Source: Antilocapra americana
Lineage: Eukaryota; Chordata; Mammalia; Artiodactyla; Antilocapridae
DNA: 64,000 nucleotides
NCBI GenBank assembly: GCA_007570785.1
Contig: ML660201.1
Span: forward strand, 39,736,588 to 39,800,587
Direction: 5' to 3'
Shown here: positions 45,289 to 56,267 of the stretch, one piece after another
Layout of the letters: every line of letters starts with the position of its first letter
Numbering within the stretch: position 1 is the first letter of the stretch
The notes under the pieces: model-generated
Told to the model about the DNA's origin: nothing
Seen by the model: the letters and a program-made list of their open reading frames with translations, nothing else
The model's database searches: none
Program-made: the position numbers and the translations under genes

Positions 45289-45970
45289 AACTGGGGACTC
45301 TTAAACAGAAGAAAAATGGGTGATAGGCAAGTAGGAGCAGTGGGAATTCACAACAAACAACAAATCCTAGCTCTTCAAAATAAACTATTTTAAATTCTGT
45401 TTTTACATGAAAGTAATGAACTAAGACGTCAGCTCTAAAGACAAACTTGTTTCTAGCATCTAACTCCTGAAGCTTTCTGATGCAGCTTTGTACACTGTTC
45501 AAGCTTTACCGAAAAAGCTGACTCATGTCATTTATGACTTCAATTTGATCTAACTACAGTGGCTTGAACAGATAAGGGTTAATTTTTATGAAGTTCAGAG
45601 GCAGCTTGTTGCAGGCATTAGTTTGGTGCCTTATGGATGTGAGTCTCTTAATATTTTCTTTATGGTCCCCAAATGGCTGCTGCAGTTTGGGGCTTCCCGT
45701 CCACGTTGGCAGTAGAAGGAAGCAGAGGAGTACAAAAGAGCAAGAGCTGCTTGCTATCTATTTATATCTACATTTATATACCTCCTTTTTTTTTTCTGTG
45801 TACTTTTTAAAGAGTATAGCCAGATGTTCTAATCAATACTCTTGCATACATCTTATCCATCTTATGGTCACATGTATCTTCTGTGGAGGTTAAGAAATAG
45901 TCTGTTAGATGGGCTCAGTGCCACCCCAAATTAAACCAGGTTGCATAACTAAGGAATAGGGGGATAATGA
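45289..45970. other. Intergenic, nothing recognised
   Basis: Frames of 81 codons (minus, 45257-45502) and 101 codons (plus, 45588-45893) show no known domain. Confidence 0.45.
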
Positions 45971-45974
45971 ATAT

Positions 45975-46290
45975 GGGGGGACTATCTCGGTCAGCTGGGG
46001 CGGCTACAATAAAACTGGGTGACTTAAACAACAGATATTTCCTTCTCTCAGTTCTAGTGCTGGCTAACTCAGTTCCCTGGTAAGGGCACTCTGGCTTATA
46101 GATGTCCCCCCCCACCCCTGCTGTGTCCTCACATGGCAGAGAGAGAGTTCTGGTTTCTTCTTACAAGGACATTAATCATATCAAGGGGCCTCACTCTCAT
46201 GACCTCATATAAACGTAATCATCCTCCGGCTCCAAATACCATCACATAGGGGGTTAGAACATCAGCACAGGAATATCCGCTCCTGACCCC
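45975..46290 (-). repeat. MaLR LTR, antisense
   Basis: CGGCTACAATAAAACTGGGTG, TTAAACAACAGATATTTCC, TGTGTCCTCACATGGCAGAG, CACTCTCATGACCTCATATA and CATCACATAGGGGGTTAGAA are the reversed MST/MLT LTR. Confidence 0.85.
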
Positions 46291-47580
46291 TCCCTAAGTT
46301 TACATCCCTCTTCCATGCAAGATACATTCATTCAATCCTAATGGCCCTCAAAGTCTTAATTCATTCTAGCTTCAACTTTAAAGTCTAAAAGTTCAAAATC
46401 TCATCTAAATCAGGTATGAGTGAGACAGGAGGTATGATTCACCCTGAGGCAAAATTCCTCTCTAGCTTTGAACCTATGACATCAGATAAGTGCTTCCAGA
46501 ATACAGTAGTGAGACATGTACAGGGTAGACTTCTCCAAAGGGAGAAATTGGAAGGAAGAAGAAGGTATCAGATCCCAAGTAATTCCAAAACCTCATAGAG
46601 TAAATAATATTAGATCCTGAGGCTTGAGAATAATCCTGTTTGGTTTGATCCTTTGCTTTCCAGACCCAGTGGGGTGGTCCCACCTCTGCCGCTATGACAG
46701 GTGTGAGGGGGTCACAGTCCCAAAGTTGTAAGGGGTCCCACCCTCCAAGCTCCAGATGGCTGCTGTCTAGCCTACTGAATCAGAAGCAACAAGCCCCCCA
46801 CCCTTGAAACTGAGGAGGCAGCCCCAGTGATCTCTCAGTCATCTTTGTGGGCATCCTCCTCTGCCTTGAGGAATAGCACGTGTGTGCAGCTGCCTCGCTC
46901 CACAGTCCAGTTCTGTAGGGTCTAAGAAGTCTGACAGCCTTCCTTCCTTCTGTGCTGGGGTGGCTGATCAGGTCTGTGATTCACACCCACACTAATCTCC
47001 TAATCAAACTGCTGGGCCACACCCCTAGTATGAACAGGGTGAGAATTTTCCAGCTTTTAAAGTTCTAGTTCATTTTTGCTTAACAATTCATTGCTTTGAC
47101 TCATTTCTCTCTTTTGCCTTTAATGCTAAGCAGTCAGAAGGAACCAAACTGCTCTTTCATCAGTTTGCTTAGAAATCTCCTCAGTTAACTATCCAGTTTC
47201 ACAACTTGTAAGATTTACCTTCCGTAAGCCATTAGAATATACTTCAGCCAAGTTCTTTTGCCAGTTTATAACAAGGATCACCTTTTCTCCACTGTTTAGT
47301 AACGTGTTCCTCATTTCCATCTGAGATCTCACCAGAATAGCCTTTGCCACCCTTAGATTTACTAACGTTCTATGGATGATTTACATGTTCTATAAAGAGG
47401 GAAGCTTTCTCTCCAGTTCTCCCTTTTTCTTTGTGAATCCTCACCAGAATCATTGCCCTTAATGGCCATATTTCTAGCATGCATGTCACAACTTCTCCAG
47501 CCTCAACTCCTTGCACAATTCAAAGCCACTTCAGTGTTTTTTGGTATTTATTATAGTAGATCCCCACTCTCAATTCTGAA
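46291..47580 (-). repeat. MaLR internal region, antisense, decayed
   Basis: CAAAGTCTTAATTCATTCTAG, AAAATCTCATCTAAATCAGG, TCTCCAAAGGGAGAAATTGG, AGAAATCTCCTCAGTTAACT and GTTCCTCATTTCCATCTGAG track the internal sequence of MST/THE1-type MaLRs in reverse. MaLRs are non-coding ERVL-derived relics. No open reading frame remains. Confidence 0.7.
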
Positions 47581-47581
47581 A

Positions 47582-48258
47582 TCTGTATTCATTAGTCTCC
47601 AGAGAAAAAGATCCAGTAGGATGGAAATATATGTATGGAGGATGAGATGGTTGGATAGAGTCACCAACTCAATGGACATGATTTTGAGTAAATTCTGGGA
47701 AATAGTGAAGGACCAAGAAGCTAGGTGTGTTCCAGTCTGTGGGGTCACAAAGAGTCAGACGTGACTACAGAGAGAGCAGGAGAGGGAGAGCCTTATTGTA
47801 TGGAAGTGGCTCATGTGGTTGTTCAGGCTGAGAAATCCCATGATCTGCAGTGGCAAGCTGGAGACCCAGATGAGGCAATGTTAGGTAGGTATAGTAAGTA
47901 TAGAACACAGGTATAGTTCCTGTGTGAGTCCGAAGGTCTGAGAATGAGGAGAGCTGAAGGTTTAAGTACCAGTTTGAGTGTGAGTCCTACCTAAAGTAAC
48001 AGAAGACTACTGTCTTAGTTCAAAGACAGGCAGAGAATGAATTCTCCTTTATTCAGACTTTCTTGTTCTCTTCAGCCCTCCAACGGATTGGATGAGGCCC
48101 ACCTGCACTGGGCAGGACAATCTGCCTTACCCAAGTCTACCAATTCAAATGTTAATCTCATTTACAATCACCTTCATAAACACACCTAGAATAATATTTA
48201 ACCAAATATCTGGGCACTCCATGACCCAGTCAAGTTGACACATAAAATTAAATCACCA
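47582..48258 (+). repeat. LTR-like repeat split by BovB 3' fragment
   Basis: It begins TGTATTCATTAGTCTCCAGAG and continues, after the insert, with GAGAAATCCCATGATCTGCA, GTGTGAGTCCGAAGGTCTGAG, CGGATTGGATGAGGCCCACC and CCAGTCAAGTTGACACATAA. The TG start and LTR-like layout suggest an old LTR. Family not named. Confidence 0.6.
47635..47767 (+). mobile_element. BovB 3' end, ~130 bp, nested
   Basis: GAGGATGAGATGGTTGGATAG, CTCAATGGACATGATTTTGAG, TCACAAAGAGTCAGACGTGA. Confidence 0.9.
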
Positions 48259-49017
48259 CCGTGGCATAGCAATTTCTGCCACAAAGACATTAATGAAAAC
48301 ATTGTAATTCACTTCTTTTTCTTTCTGTTTCAGTTGTTTTCTAATTATATATACATAAAGAAAGGTTTTAGTTAAATATATATTACAAAGATAAAATAAA
48401 ACAAATGTTTAATTCCAAGCAAAAAATTTCTCCTATATCAGGACACCAAATCCAATCTTTTTTTTTTTTTGCATATGGTCTATAAAAACAGGATCATTCA
48501 TTATATTTTGTGACCTACTTTTTTCTACTTAAAAATACATAATTTGAATGATTCTCTGCTACAAAATATTCTTCTATGACATTTTAAATGACTGCATAAT
48601 AGTCTATTGAATGGGTATATGACATTTTTCAGTCAGTCTCCTCTTCTTGGACATTTAGGTGGTTTCCAATTCTTCACTATCATTAGCAACTCTATCACAC
48701 TCTCCTTACCTCTTAATGTTTAGTTAATGAAAGCAATAAATGCCTTCTCTAAATAACAATACAGAATTGTGCAAGATAAAAGCAAAGCTCCTTATTTCTA
48801 TTCACCAGCATTTCTTTTTCCCAGCATTTCTATTCCTAATGGTGCAACCAATGATTAAATAGTTCATTGTGTGTCTTTCTGATATTTTTTGTTTTCTGAC
48901 TTCTTTTTCCCTTTTTCTTCCATGCTGTTAACCTGTAGACTTTTGTTTTCTGCTCTTCTCATGCTCAGCCTTGAGCAGCCTCTTCACCCTTGTTTGTTAC
49001 TCAGTCTGGAAAACCAG
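48259..49017. other. Intergenic with old L1M trace
   Basis: 48470-48700 (GAACCATTT-less but with GACATTTAGGTGGTTTCCAAT and CATAATAGTCTATTGAATGGG) is an antisense L1M 3' UTR remnant. The rest is unassigned. Confidence 0.55.
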
Positions 49018-49236
49018 GGTTTCCCAGGTGATGCTATATGTGTGTGTGTTAGTCACCTCACTTGCCAGTGCAGGAGATGGAAGAGTTGTGGGTTCGATCC
49101 CTGGGTCGAGAAGCTCCCCTGGAGAGGGCATGGCAATCCATCCAGTCTTCTTTCCTGAAGAATCCCACGGATAGAGGAGTCTGGTGGGCTACAGTCCATA
49201 GGGTGGCAAAGAGCTGGACATGACTGAAGCAACTTA
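49018..49236 (+). repeat. Bov-tA SINE
   Basis: GGGTTTCCCAGGTGATGCTA head (diverged, with GTGTGTGTGTTAG inside), GGGTTCGATCCCTGGGTCGAG, ending CTGGACATGACTGAAGCAAC. Confidence 0.9.
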
Positions 49237-49617
49237 TTACGCCCTGAAAAATCAGACTAGCACATCTACTAGAATTATTTAGACTTTGTCACAATATTTT
49301 ATGAGTGATGGCCTCACATCTCTCTGACTAAAGAGCATGAACTTCACTGGCTGCTCTTTCTGTTTGGCATTTTGTAGTGGGCCTTTTAAACCTGCCTCCT
49401 GGCACTAACTGGGTCAAACAGCTGTAAAACAACCTTCAAATACAGTGAGGTATTACTATGTTTACTTTTCATAAGCTAAGAATGAACTAAATTTAAGAAC
49501 TATTTTTATATTAATTTTTCATGTGTTCATAGAACTGATCATGAAAGGAAAATTTTGTAAAATAAGAATACTTAAAAGTTTTTTTTTTTTAGTATTTTCA
49601 TTCATTCAGTAAATATT
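49237..49617. other. Intergenic, nothing recognised
   Basis: AT-rich unassigned DNA. Confidence 0.5.
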
Positions 49618-49798
49618 TAGGGACTTCCCTCGTGGTCCAGTGGTTAAGAATCTGCCTTTCAGTGCAGAGGATCCAGGTTTGATTCCTGGTTGAGGAACTA
49701 AGAGCCCACATGCCTTGGGAAAACTAAGCCTGCGGGCCACAACTACTGAGCCCGTGCCACAGTGAAGATGCAACACAGCCAAAAAATGAAAAAAAGAA
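49618..49798 (+). repeat. CHR-type SINE
   Basis: AGGGACTTCCCTCGTGGTCC, GGTTTGATTCCTGGTTGAGG, GCAACACAGCCAAAAAATG. It is followed at 49828-49866 by an L1-type tail (AAATCAACTATACTTCAACA). Confidence 0.9.
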
Positions 49799-49866
49799 GA
49801 ATGGTGTTTTGAAAAGTTACACATTTGTGTAAATCAACTATACTTCAACAAAATTTTTAAAAAGTA

Positions 49867-50519
49867 AATATTTACTGAGTAATTGTCACATGTATAGAAT
49901 GTCAAGATGAAAAACCAAAGCTCTTCGTCTTTTTTTTAAAGCTTTCACAAGCACTATTTAGGAAGCACTTAACAATATATTTTGTGTTCTTTGCCTGGAT
50001 CCTCCCTTTAAAATGTGCCTTTGAGCATTCTGTCTCTGAGACGTGTGGCAGTAAGCTCAACTCTCTATTGATAACATGTTGGCACCTGAGTTTCTGTATT
50101 TCTCTCTATTTTCTTTCCACTCCAAGCATAGTTACACCCTAGAAGCTACAATAGCATTTAGCTCAGGATCAGGAAGGAAGCCCTCTGGCTGCCCAAATAG
50201 GTGGATATCTAGGGTATCTGGATCCCCTACAGGTCCTTTTGGTAAAACTAAGTCTAGAGACCTTGGCACTGCAATTCACATCATTATCTAAATGTCACTC
50301 TTTCTTTTCTTTTCCTTTCTTCTTCAACTATGAAAATTGCTGAAATGCCAGGAGTTTGGTTACGGGTGAATAGGGAAGTCTGGAATGTTTTTAATCCTGC
50401 TCTCAGTATTGTTGGTAATATTAGAAGAGCAGCAGAGCCATGAATCCAGTCATGCTCTTGGCTACAGCAGACTATCCTGACTTAAGCGCTCCTCACATGA
50501 AAAAAGACCCAGGGCTTTA
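49867..50519. other. Intergenic, nothing firm
   Basis: Unassigned. The right part may be an upstream, more decayed section of the CR1-like relic. Confidence 0.4.
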
Positions 50520-50995
50520 GCTGACAGTAAATGCAACCTGAGCCAGTGATGTGACCTGGCTGCCAAAACTAGCAAATGTGATCCGAACCAGCATTAATAG
50601 AAGGCTGGTGGCTGGTACAAGTAAGGTAATAGTCCCAGAGTACACCCTACAGTGGTCGGATCACACCTGGAGGATAGCGTTTCATCCTGGGCACTGCATT
50701 TTAAGAGGGATGCTGACAAGCTGGAGTATGTCCAAGTTGGGCAACAGGATGATGAATGGCCTAGAAACTATATCCTTTGAGGAATAGTTAGAGGAACTGG
50801 GGTAGTTTACCCAGGAAACTACAGGCCTAAGGATGTGGGATAACCACCTTCAAATATCTACAGAGCTACCATGTAGAAGAGTTGGTCTCTTCTGTATAAT
50901 CTCAGCAAGCACAACTTAGATCAATGAGTGTACATTACAAAGCAATTGATCTTGTCTCCATAAAAGGAAGCACTTTCTAGCCCTCATGAACACCT
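50520..50995 (+). mobile_element. CR1/L3-like LINE relic
   Basis: Translation in shifting frames recalls the conserved C-terminal end of CR1-clade ORF2: a segment reading SWALHFKRDADKLEYVQ near 50675-50730, then in another frame LGNRMMNGLETISFEE (50737-50784) and, past a stop, LEELG. In CR1/L3 proteins the order is H-L-E-Y-C, F-W-A-P-H, K-K-D, LE-x-VQ, then GLE-x-x-x-YEERL. Multiple stops and at least one frameshift show great age. CR1/L3 has been extinct in the mammalian lineage for a very long time. Confidence 0.7.
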
Positions 50996-51037
50996 AGAAA
51001 ATAGCAACTTTGCAAGGTAGTGACTTTACCTTTAGTT

Positions 51038-52258
51038 CAGTTCAGTTCAGTCACTCAGTTGTGTCCAACTCTTTGCGACCCCACAGACCACAGCACGCCA
51101 GGCCTTCCTGTCCATCACCAACTACCAGAGTCTACTCAAACTCATTTCCATTGAGTTGGTGATGCCATCCAACCATCTCATCCTCTGTCGTCCCCTTCTC
51201 CCCTTACTTTCAATCTATCCCAGCATCAGGGACTTTTCAAATGAGTCAGCTCTTCGCATCAGGTGGCCAAAGTATTGGAGATTCAGCTTCAACATCAGTT
51301 CTTCCAATGAACACTCAGGACTGATCTCCTTTAGGATGGACTGGTTGAATCTCTTTGCAGTCCAAGGGACTCTCAAGAGTCTTCTCCAACACCACAATTC
51401 AAGAGCGTCAATTCTTCAGCACTCAGCTTTCATTATAGTCCAACTCTCAGATCCATACATGACTACTGGAAAAACCATAGCCTTGACTTGGCAAAGTAAT
51501 GTCTCTGCTTTTTAATATGTTGTCTAGGTTTGTCATAACTTTCCTTCCAAGGAGTAAGCGTCTTTTAATTTCATGATGACAGTCAACATCTGCAGTGATT
51601 TTGGAGTCCAAAAAAATAAAATCAGCTACTGTTTCCCCATCTATTTGCCATGAAGTGATGGGACCGGATGCTATGATCTTAGTTTTCTGAATGTTGATCT
51701 TTAAGCCAACTTTTTCACTCTCCCCTTTCACTTTCATCAAGAGGCTCTTTAGTTCCTCTTCATTTTCTGCCAAAACGGTGGTGTCATCTGCATATCTGAG
51801 GTTATTGGTATTTCTCCAGGCAATTTTGATTCCAGCTTGTGCTTTCTCCATCCCAGTGTTTCTCATGATGTATGCTGCATATAAGTTAAATAAGCAGGGT
51901 GACAATATAGAGCCTTGATGTACTCCTTTTCCTATTTGGAACCAGTCTGTTGTTCCATGTCCAGTTCTAACTGTTGCTTCCTGACCTGCATACAGGTTTC
52001 TCAGGAGGCAGGTCAGGTGGTCTGGTATTCCCATCTCTTAAAGAATTTTCCACAGTTTATTGTGATCCACACAGTCAAAGACTTTGGCATAGTCAATAAA
52101 GCAGAAAGAGATGTTTTTCTGGAACTTTCTTGCTTTTTTGATGATCCAGCGAATGTTGGAATTTGACCTCTGGTTCCTCTGCCTTTTCTAAAACCAGCTT
52201 GAACATCTGCAAGTTTACAGTTCACATATTGCTGAAGCCTGACTTGGAGAATTTTACC
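51038..52258 (-). mobile_element. BovB (RTE) LINE, antisense, 5'-truncated
   Basis: The 3' end lies at 51038 (TTCAGTTCAGTTCAGTCACT read on plus). On the minus strand the reverse transcriptase C-terminal half is open over 195 codons (51447-52034): MGIPDHLTCLLRNLYAGQ, SPCLFNLYAAYIMRNTG and NNLRYADDTTVLAENEEE, with the catalytic YADD intact. Another frame upstream (52013-52225) carries VQAGFRKGRGTRGQIPTF, so a frameshift lies near 52020-52040. The imprecise flanks GACTTTACCTTTA and GAATTTTACCTTA look like a decayed target duplication. Confidence 0.95.
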
Positions 52259-52476
52259 TTAATAAGGGCTATTAGAATGGCAACTGGCTGACCAAAAAAA
52301 AAAACAGAAAATTCATGAATAGGATGAAGAGTTTGGAGAGACAATCTCATCTAAGAGCCTTATAGATTCAAAGGTTCTAATGACAGAACCTCAATAAGGA
52401 AGGAAGCGCTCATAACCTTTTCCCCTTAGATCCCATACAAGTATTAAACATAGAAACTATGTTAAATTGACCTAAA
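52259..52476. other. Spacer between head-to-head BovB copies
   Basis: About 220 bp of unassigned AT-rich DNA with an A-run at about 52294. Confidence 0.5.
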
Positions 52477-53535
52477 CAACAAACTGGAAAATTCTTAAAG
52501 AGATGGAATTCTTAAAGAAAATTCTTAAAGTCAGACCACCTGACTTGCCTCCTGAGAAATCTGTATGCAGGTCAAGAAGCAACAGTTAGAACTGGACATG
52601 GAACAACAGACTGGTTCCAAATCAGGAAAGGAGTACGTCAAGGCTGTATATTGTCACTCTGCTTGTTTAACTTATATGGAGAGTGTATCATGAGAAATGC
52701 TGGACTGGATGAAGCACAGCTGGAATCAAGGTTGCTGGGAGAAATATCAATAACCTCAGATATGCAGATCACACCACCCTCATGGCAGAAAGTGAAGAAC
52801 TAAAGAGCCTCTTGATCAAAGTGAAAAAGGAGAGTGAAAAAGTTGGCTTAAAACTCAATGTTCAAAAAACTAAGATCATGGCATCTGGTCCCATCACTTC
52901 ATGGCAAACAGATGGGGAAACAATGGAAACAGTGGCTGACTTTATTTTCTTGGGCTCCAAAACCACTGCAGATGGTGACTGTAGCCATGAAATTAAGACA
53001 CTTGCTCCCTGGGAGAAAAGCTATGACCAACCAAGACAGCATATTAAAAAGCAGAGACATTACTTTGCCAACAAAGGTCCGTCTAATCCAAGCTATGGTT
53101 TTTCCAGTAGTCATGTATGGATCTGAGAGTTGGACTAGAAAGAAAGCTGAGAGCCGAAGAATTGACGCTTTTGAAGTGTGGTGTTGGAGAAGACTCTTGA
53201 GAGTCCCTTGGACTGCAAGGAGATCAAACCAGTCCATCCTAATGGAAATCAGTCCTGAATATTCATTAGAAGGACTGATGCTAAAGCTGAAACTCCAATA
53301 CTTTGGCCACCTGATGCAAAGAACTAACTCCTTGGAAAATATCCTGATGCTGGGAAAGATTGAAAGCAAGAGGAGAAGGGGACGACAGGATGAGATGGTT
53401 GGATGGCATCACTGACTCAATGGATACGAGTCTGAGTAAGCTCCGGGAGTTGGCGATGGACAGAAAGGCCTGGCGTGCTGCAGTCCATGGGGTCACAAAG
53501 AGTCGGACACGACTGAGGGACTGAACTGAACTGAA
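52477..53535 (+). mobile_element. BovB (RTE) LINE, 5'-truncated, rearranged 5' junction
   Basis: Begins AAACTGGAAAATTCTTAAAG, then has two extra ATTCTTAAAG copies before rejoining BovB at CAGACCACCTGA. The YADD region is damaged (AGATATGCAGATCACACCACC gives YADH). Open parts include [19 protein letters not shown] at about 53183. It ends GGGACTGAACTGAACTGA. It lies in opposite orientation to the copy at 51038-52258. Confidence 0.95.
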
Positions 53536-54367
53536 GGCCAAATGTCAAAGTTATGAGGGTGGAGGGAAAAAAAGTCATAGGAACTTTGTGTTTTCCCTGG
53601 TGGTTATGGGTTTTGTGTATAAAGATTTGAGTAGTACTATTTACTTGTTTTTTCCAAAGCGGATTTTTTTTTTCTCTTTTAAGATTCTTTAAAGCCCTGG
53701 TTTTCTTTCTTTCTCATCAAACTTATGGTCCTCTTAATAGTTTTCAGAACACTCCATTTGGAAAGGATTAGCACTTAATCCAACATTATAAAGTAACATT
53801 TCAGGGAATGGCAAAGAAACAGATGTGTGGAACAATAGGTGCTTAAAGCTCACTAATTATTAATAATGAGGCAGTGTCCAGTAAGGTGTGTGCATTGCGA
53901 TAGTTTGACTCTTCCCCACAACTGGTTATGTAAGTAGGCTAGAATGATCATTTCTTCTTTACCAATGTACAGAGTATTGGAGCAGTCTGCCTAGCATTAT
54001 CGTGGATGGAGCAGGTGCTGAAATCCAAAACTTTTGACTTCTAGTGTTCTAATACTGTTTTTAATACTAAAAACGGTTACTGTCCTTTCCTAACAGTAGG
54101 TCTAGAGACTTACTTAAATGCAGAATATATTTTTTTCTCTTAACTACAGTGGTTCTGAGAAGGAAGGCAGATAGCTTTGGTCAGAGTTGGCCTTTAAGTT
54201 TAATGTTTATAGTTCATTTTCTGTCCTAAAGAAAGTCTCCAGCAAACATCACCATTGATTGCTGAGGATATTAGAACTTCTCCTTGAAAAGAGAGATGCT
54301 AGCACTTATTTCAACTAAAAATCCTATGGGTATGGACAAAACAGTTGTTGTTAAACAGGGTAAATTT
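53536..54367. other. Intergenic, nothing recognised
   Basis: AT-rich, unassigned. Confidence 0.5.
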
Positions 54368-54785
54368 GACTGGGTGGTGCAGCAAAATGCTTAGGAACTG
54401 AGGTTCACTGAGAAATCTGGATTTTAAGTCTTTGTTCTGCCACCTACTGGCTGTGACATAACTGACATCTTGAGGAGCATCAGAGTCCTTATCTGTAAAA
54501 TGGAATAATAATAGGACCAATCTTTTTGGCTTTCCATGTGGTGCTAATGGCAAACAACCTGCCTGCCCATGCAAGAGATGTGGGTTTGATCTCTGGGTTG
54601 GGAAGATCCCCTGGAGGAGGGAATGGAAATGGAAACCCACTCCGGTATCCTTGCCTGGAGAATCCCACAGAGAAGCCTGGCAGTCTGCAGTCCATAGGTT
54701 TGCAGAATTGGACACGACGGAAGCGACTTAGCACACACGTATCTTTTTGGCTGTTAGGAGAATCAGGTAAAACAGTCTGTGTAGA
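54368..54785 (+). repeat. MIR SINE split by Bov-tA
   Basis: TGCCACCTACTGGCTGTGACAT, CCTTATCTGTAAAATGGAAT and, after the SINE, GTTAGGAGAATCAGGTAAAA fit MIR. Confidence 0.85.
54532..54740 (+). repeat. Bov-tA SINE with 12-bp duplications
   Basis: TTTCCATGTGGTGCTAATGG head to GGAAGCGACTTAGCACACAC. ATCTTTTTGGCT at 54520-54531 and 54741-54752. Confidence 0.95.
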
Positions 54786-55050
54786 GACTTCCCTGGTGGT
54801 CCAGTGATTGGGATTCCACCTGCCAATGCAGGGGACACGGGCTCAATTCCTGGTTCAGGAAGATACCACATGCCTCTGGACAACTAAGCTCCTGTGCCCC
54901 AACTACTGAGCCCAGGCTCTAGAGCACCCATACCGCAACTACTGAAGCCAGCACCTATGGTCCGTGCTCCACAAGGGAAGCCACCAAAACGAGAACCCCC
55001 ACGCACCACAAAGAAGACCCAATGCAGCCAGAAAAATAACTATTGTTTTA
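54786..55050 (+). repeat. CHR-type SINE, long form
   Basis: GACTTCCCTGGTGGTCCAGT, GGCTCAATTCCTGGTTCAGG, CCACAAGGGAAGCCACCAAA. Confidence 0.9.
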
Positions 55051-55084
55051 AAACTTAAACACAATGGAAAAATGCAGAAATGGC

Positions 55085-55255
55085 CACAAATAAAGAACAA
55101 GAATCCACCTGTAAAGCAGGGGACACTGGAATTAAGATCCCACAGACGACATACCCAGGGCAACTGAGCCCAAGCGCTCTGGAGGCCCTGCGCCACAGCA
55201 AGAGCCAGAGTGCCACAGCTAAGATCAATACAGTCAAATAAATAATTTTTTAAAA
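55085..55255 (+). repeat. Second CHR-type SINE
   Basis: CCACCTGTAAAGCAGGGGACAC, TGGAATTAAGATCCCACAGA and TACAGTCAAATAAATAATT. Diverged and 5' damaged, in tandem with the previous copy. Confidence 0.75.
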
Positions 55256-55737
55256 GATAAAGTGTGTAAAAGCATGAATACTGCGCTGTTTTTGAAAAAA
55301 AAACACGTTTATTGTGAGTTATTACCCATTGTCTCTTACTCACTTTCCTATTGGAGCATTACTGTGTGTTTCTTATTTACTTTCATTCTTCAGTTTATGC
55401 TCAGCATAGCAGGTGCTCAGTGAATCCTAGTCAGTAGTACCAGGGTGGACCCATAATCAGTCAACAGACCAAGTGCCTCCTGCCTACCCAGCCCAAAGCC
55501 GATCTCTAAGAATACTAAGCTTCAGGAGACTAGACTCTTGCTGAGAGACAGTAATCTATAGGTTGTTGCAGAGGTGCTCCAGAAAGGTGCGGAGATGTGT
55601 GAGTGTTGAGTGAGTCACAGGAAACCAGGCCGAGAAAGATGGGAGGGGACTTTGTGGAAAGGACGCTGCTGAATGAACGCACGGCAAATTGCCTGCGTGC
55701 ACTGCAAGCCTGCCTCAGAGTTTCAACGCTCGCTTGA
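55256..55737. other. Upstream flank of DENND6A, nothing recognised
   Basis: Unique-looking sequence with rising GC. Confidence 0.5.
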
Positions 55738-55905
55738 CTAGTCAGGTAACCTCTCCGAACCTCAGTTTAATCTAAAAAGATGTATACATATCTAGTATAC
55801 GCCTACCCACTAGATTCGATGAAGTAACATTTGTAACTGCTTCCTTGGCACTTCATCTGTCACAGAGTCAGTGTTCAATAAATGTTAGCCGTTGCTACCA
55901 CTACG
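55738..55905 (+). repeat. MIR SINE
   Basis: GGTAACCTCTCCGAACCTCAG, ATTCGATGAAGTAACATTTG and GAGTCAGTGTTCAATAAATG. It sits about 250 bp upstream of the DENND6A promoter core. Confidence 0.75.
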
Positions 55906-56130
55906 TTCTAACACTTTTGTAACACCTTATAATGACGAACGGTGTCATTCCAAGAATAATTGTTTCCCTAGTCGCTGGACTGCGAAGAAGGGCTTCAGGA
56001 TACACTGCCTCAGGCTTGACGAGCTTTAACGCAAGGAGGCTAGAGCAGGCCCGACGGTTTCAGTCAAGGGCGCGACGTCGCCGAGCTCGGGGGCGGGACC
56101 AGCCGCGGCGCGCGGAGCCGCACTCCCAGG

Positions 56131-56140
56131 GTCACGTGGG
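56131..56140 (+). promoter_or_regulatory. GTCACGTGGG E-box
   Basis: A CACGTG core 128 bp upstream of the DENND6A ATG, with the same 5' half (GTCACGTG) as the SLMAP promoter box at 10197. Confidence 0.65.
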
Positions 56141-56267
56141 CCGCGGCCCCGCCCCGGCCGGCCCGGCCCCCGCGGCTGCGACAGTGGCGGCTGCGCCTGC
56201 GCGGAGCCCAGCGCGCTCTGCGGCGCGGTCCTCGGCGGAGGCGGCGCGCACGGCCCGGGGGCGGCCG

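Noticed and set aside
55932..56267. Upstream extension of the DENND6A frame
   Set aside because: Open only because of GC-rich sequence. The known N-terminus starts at 56268, and the upstream part crosses the probable transcription start.
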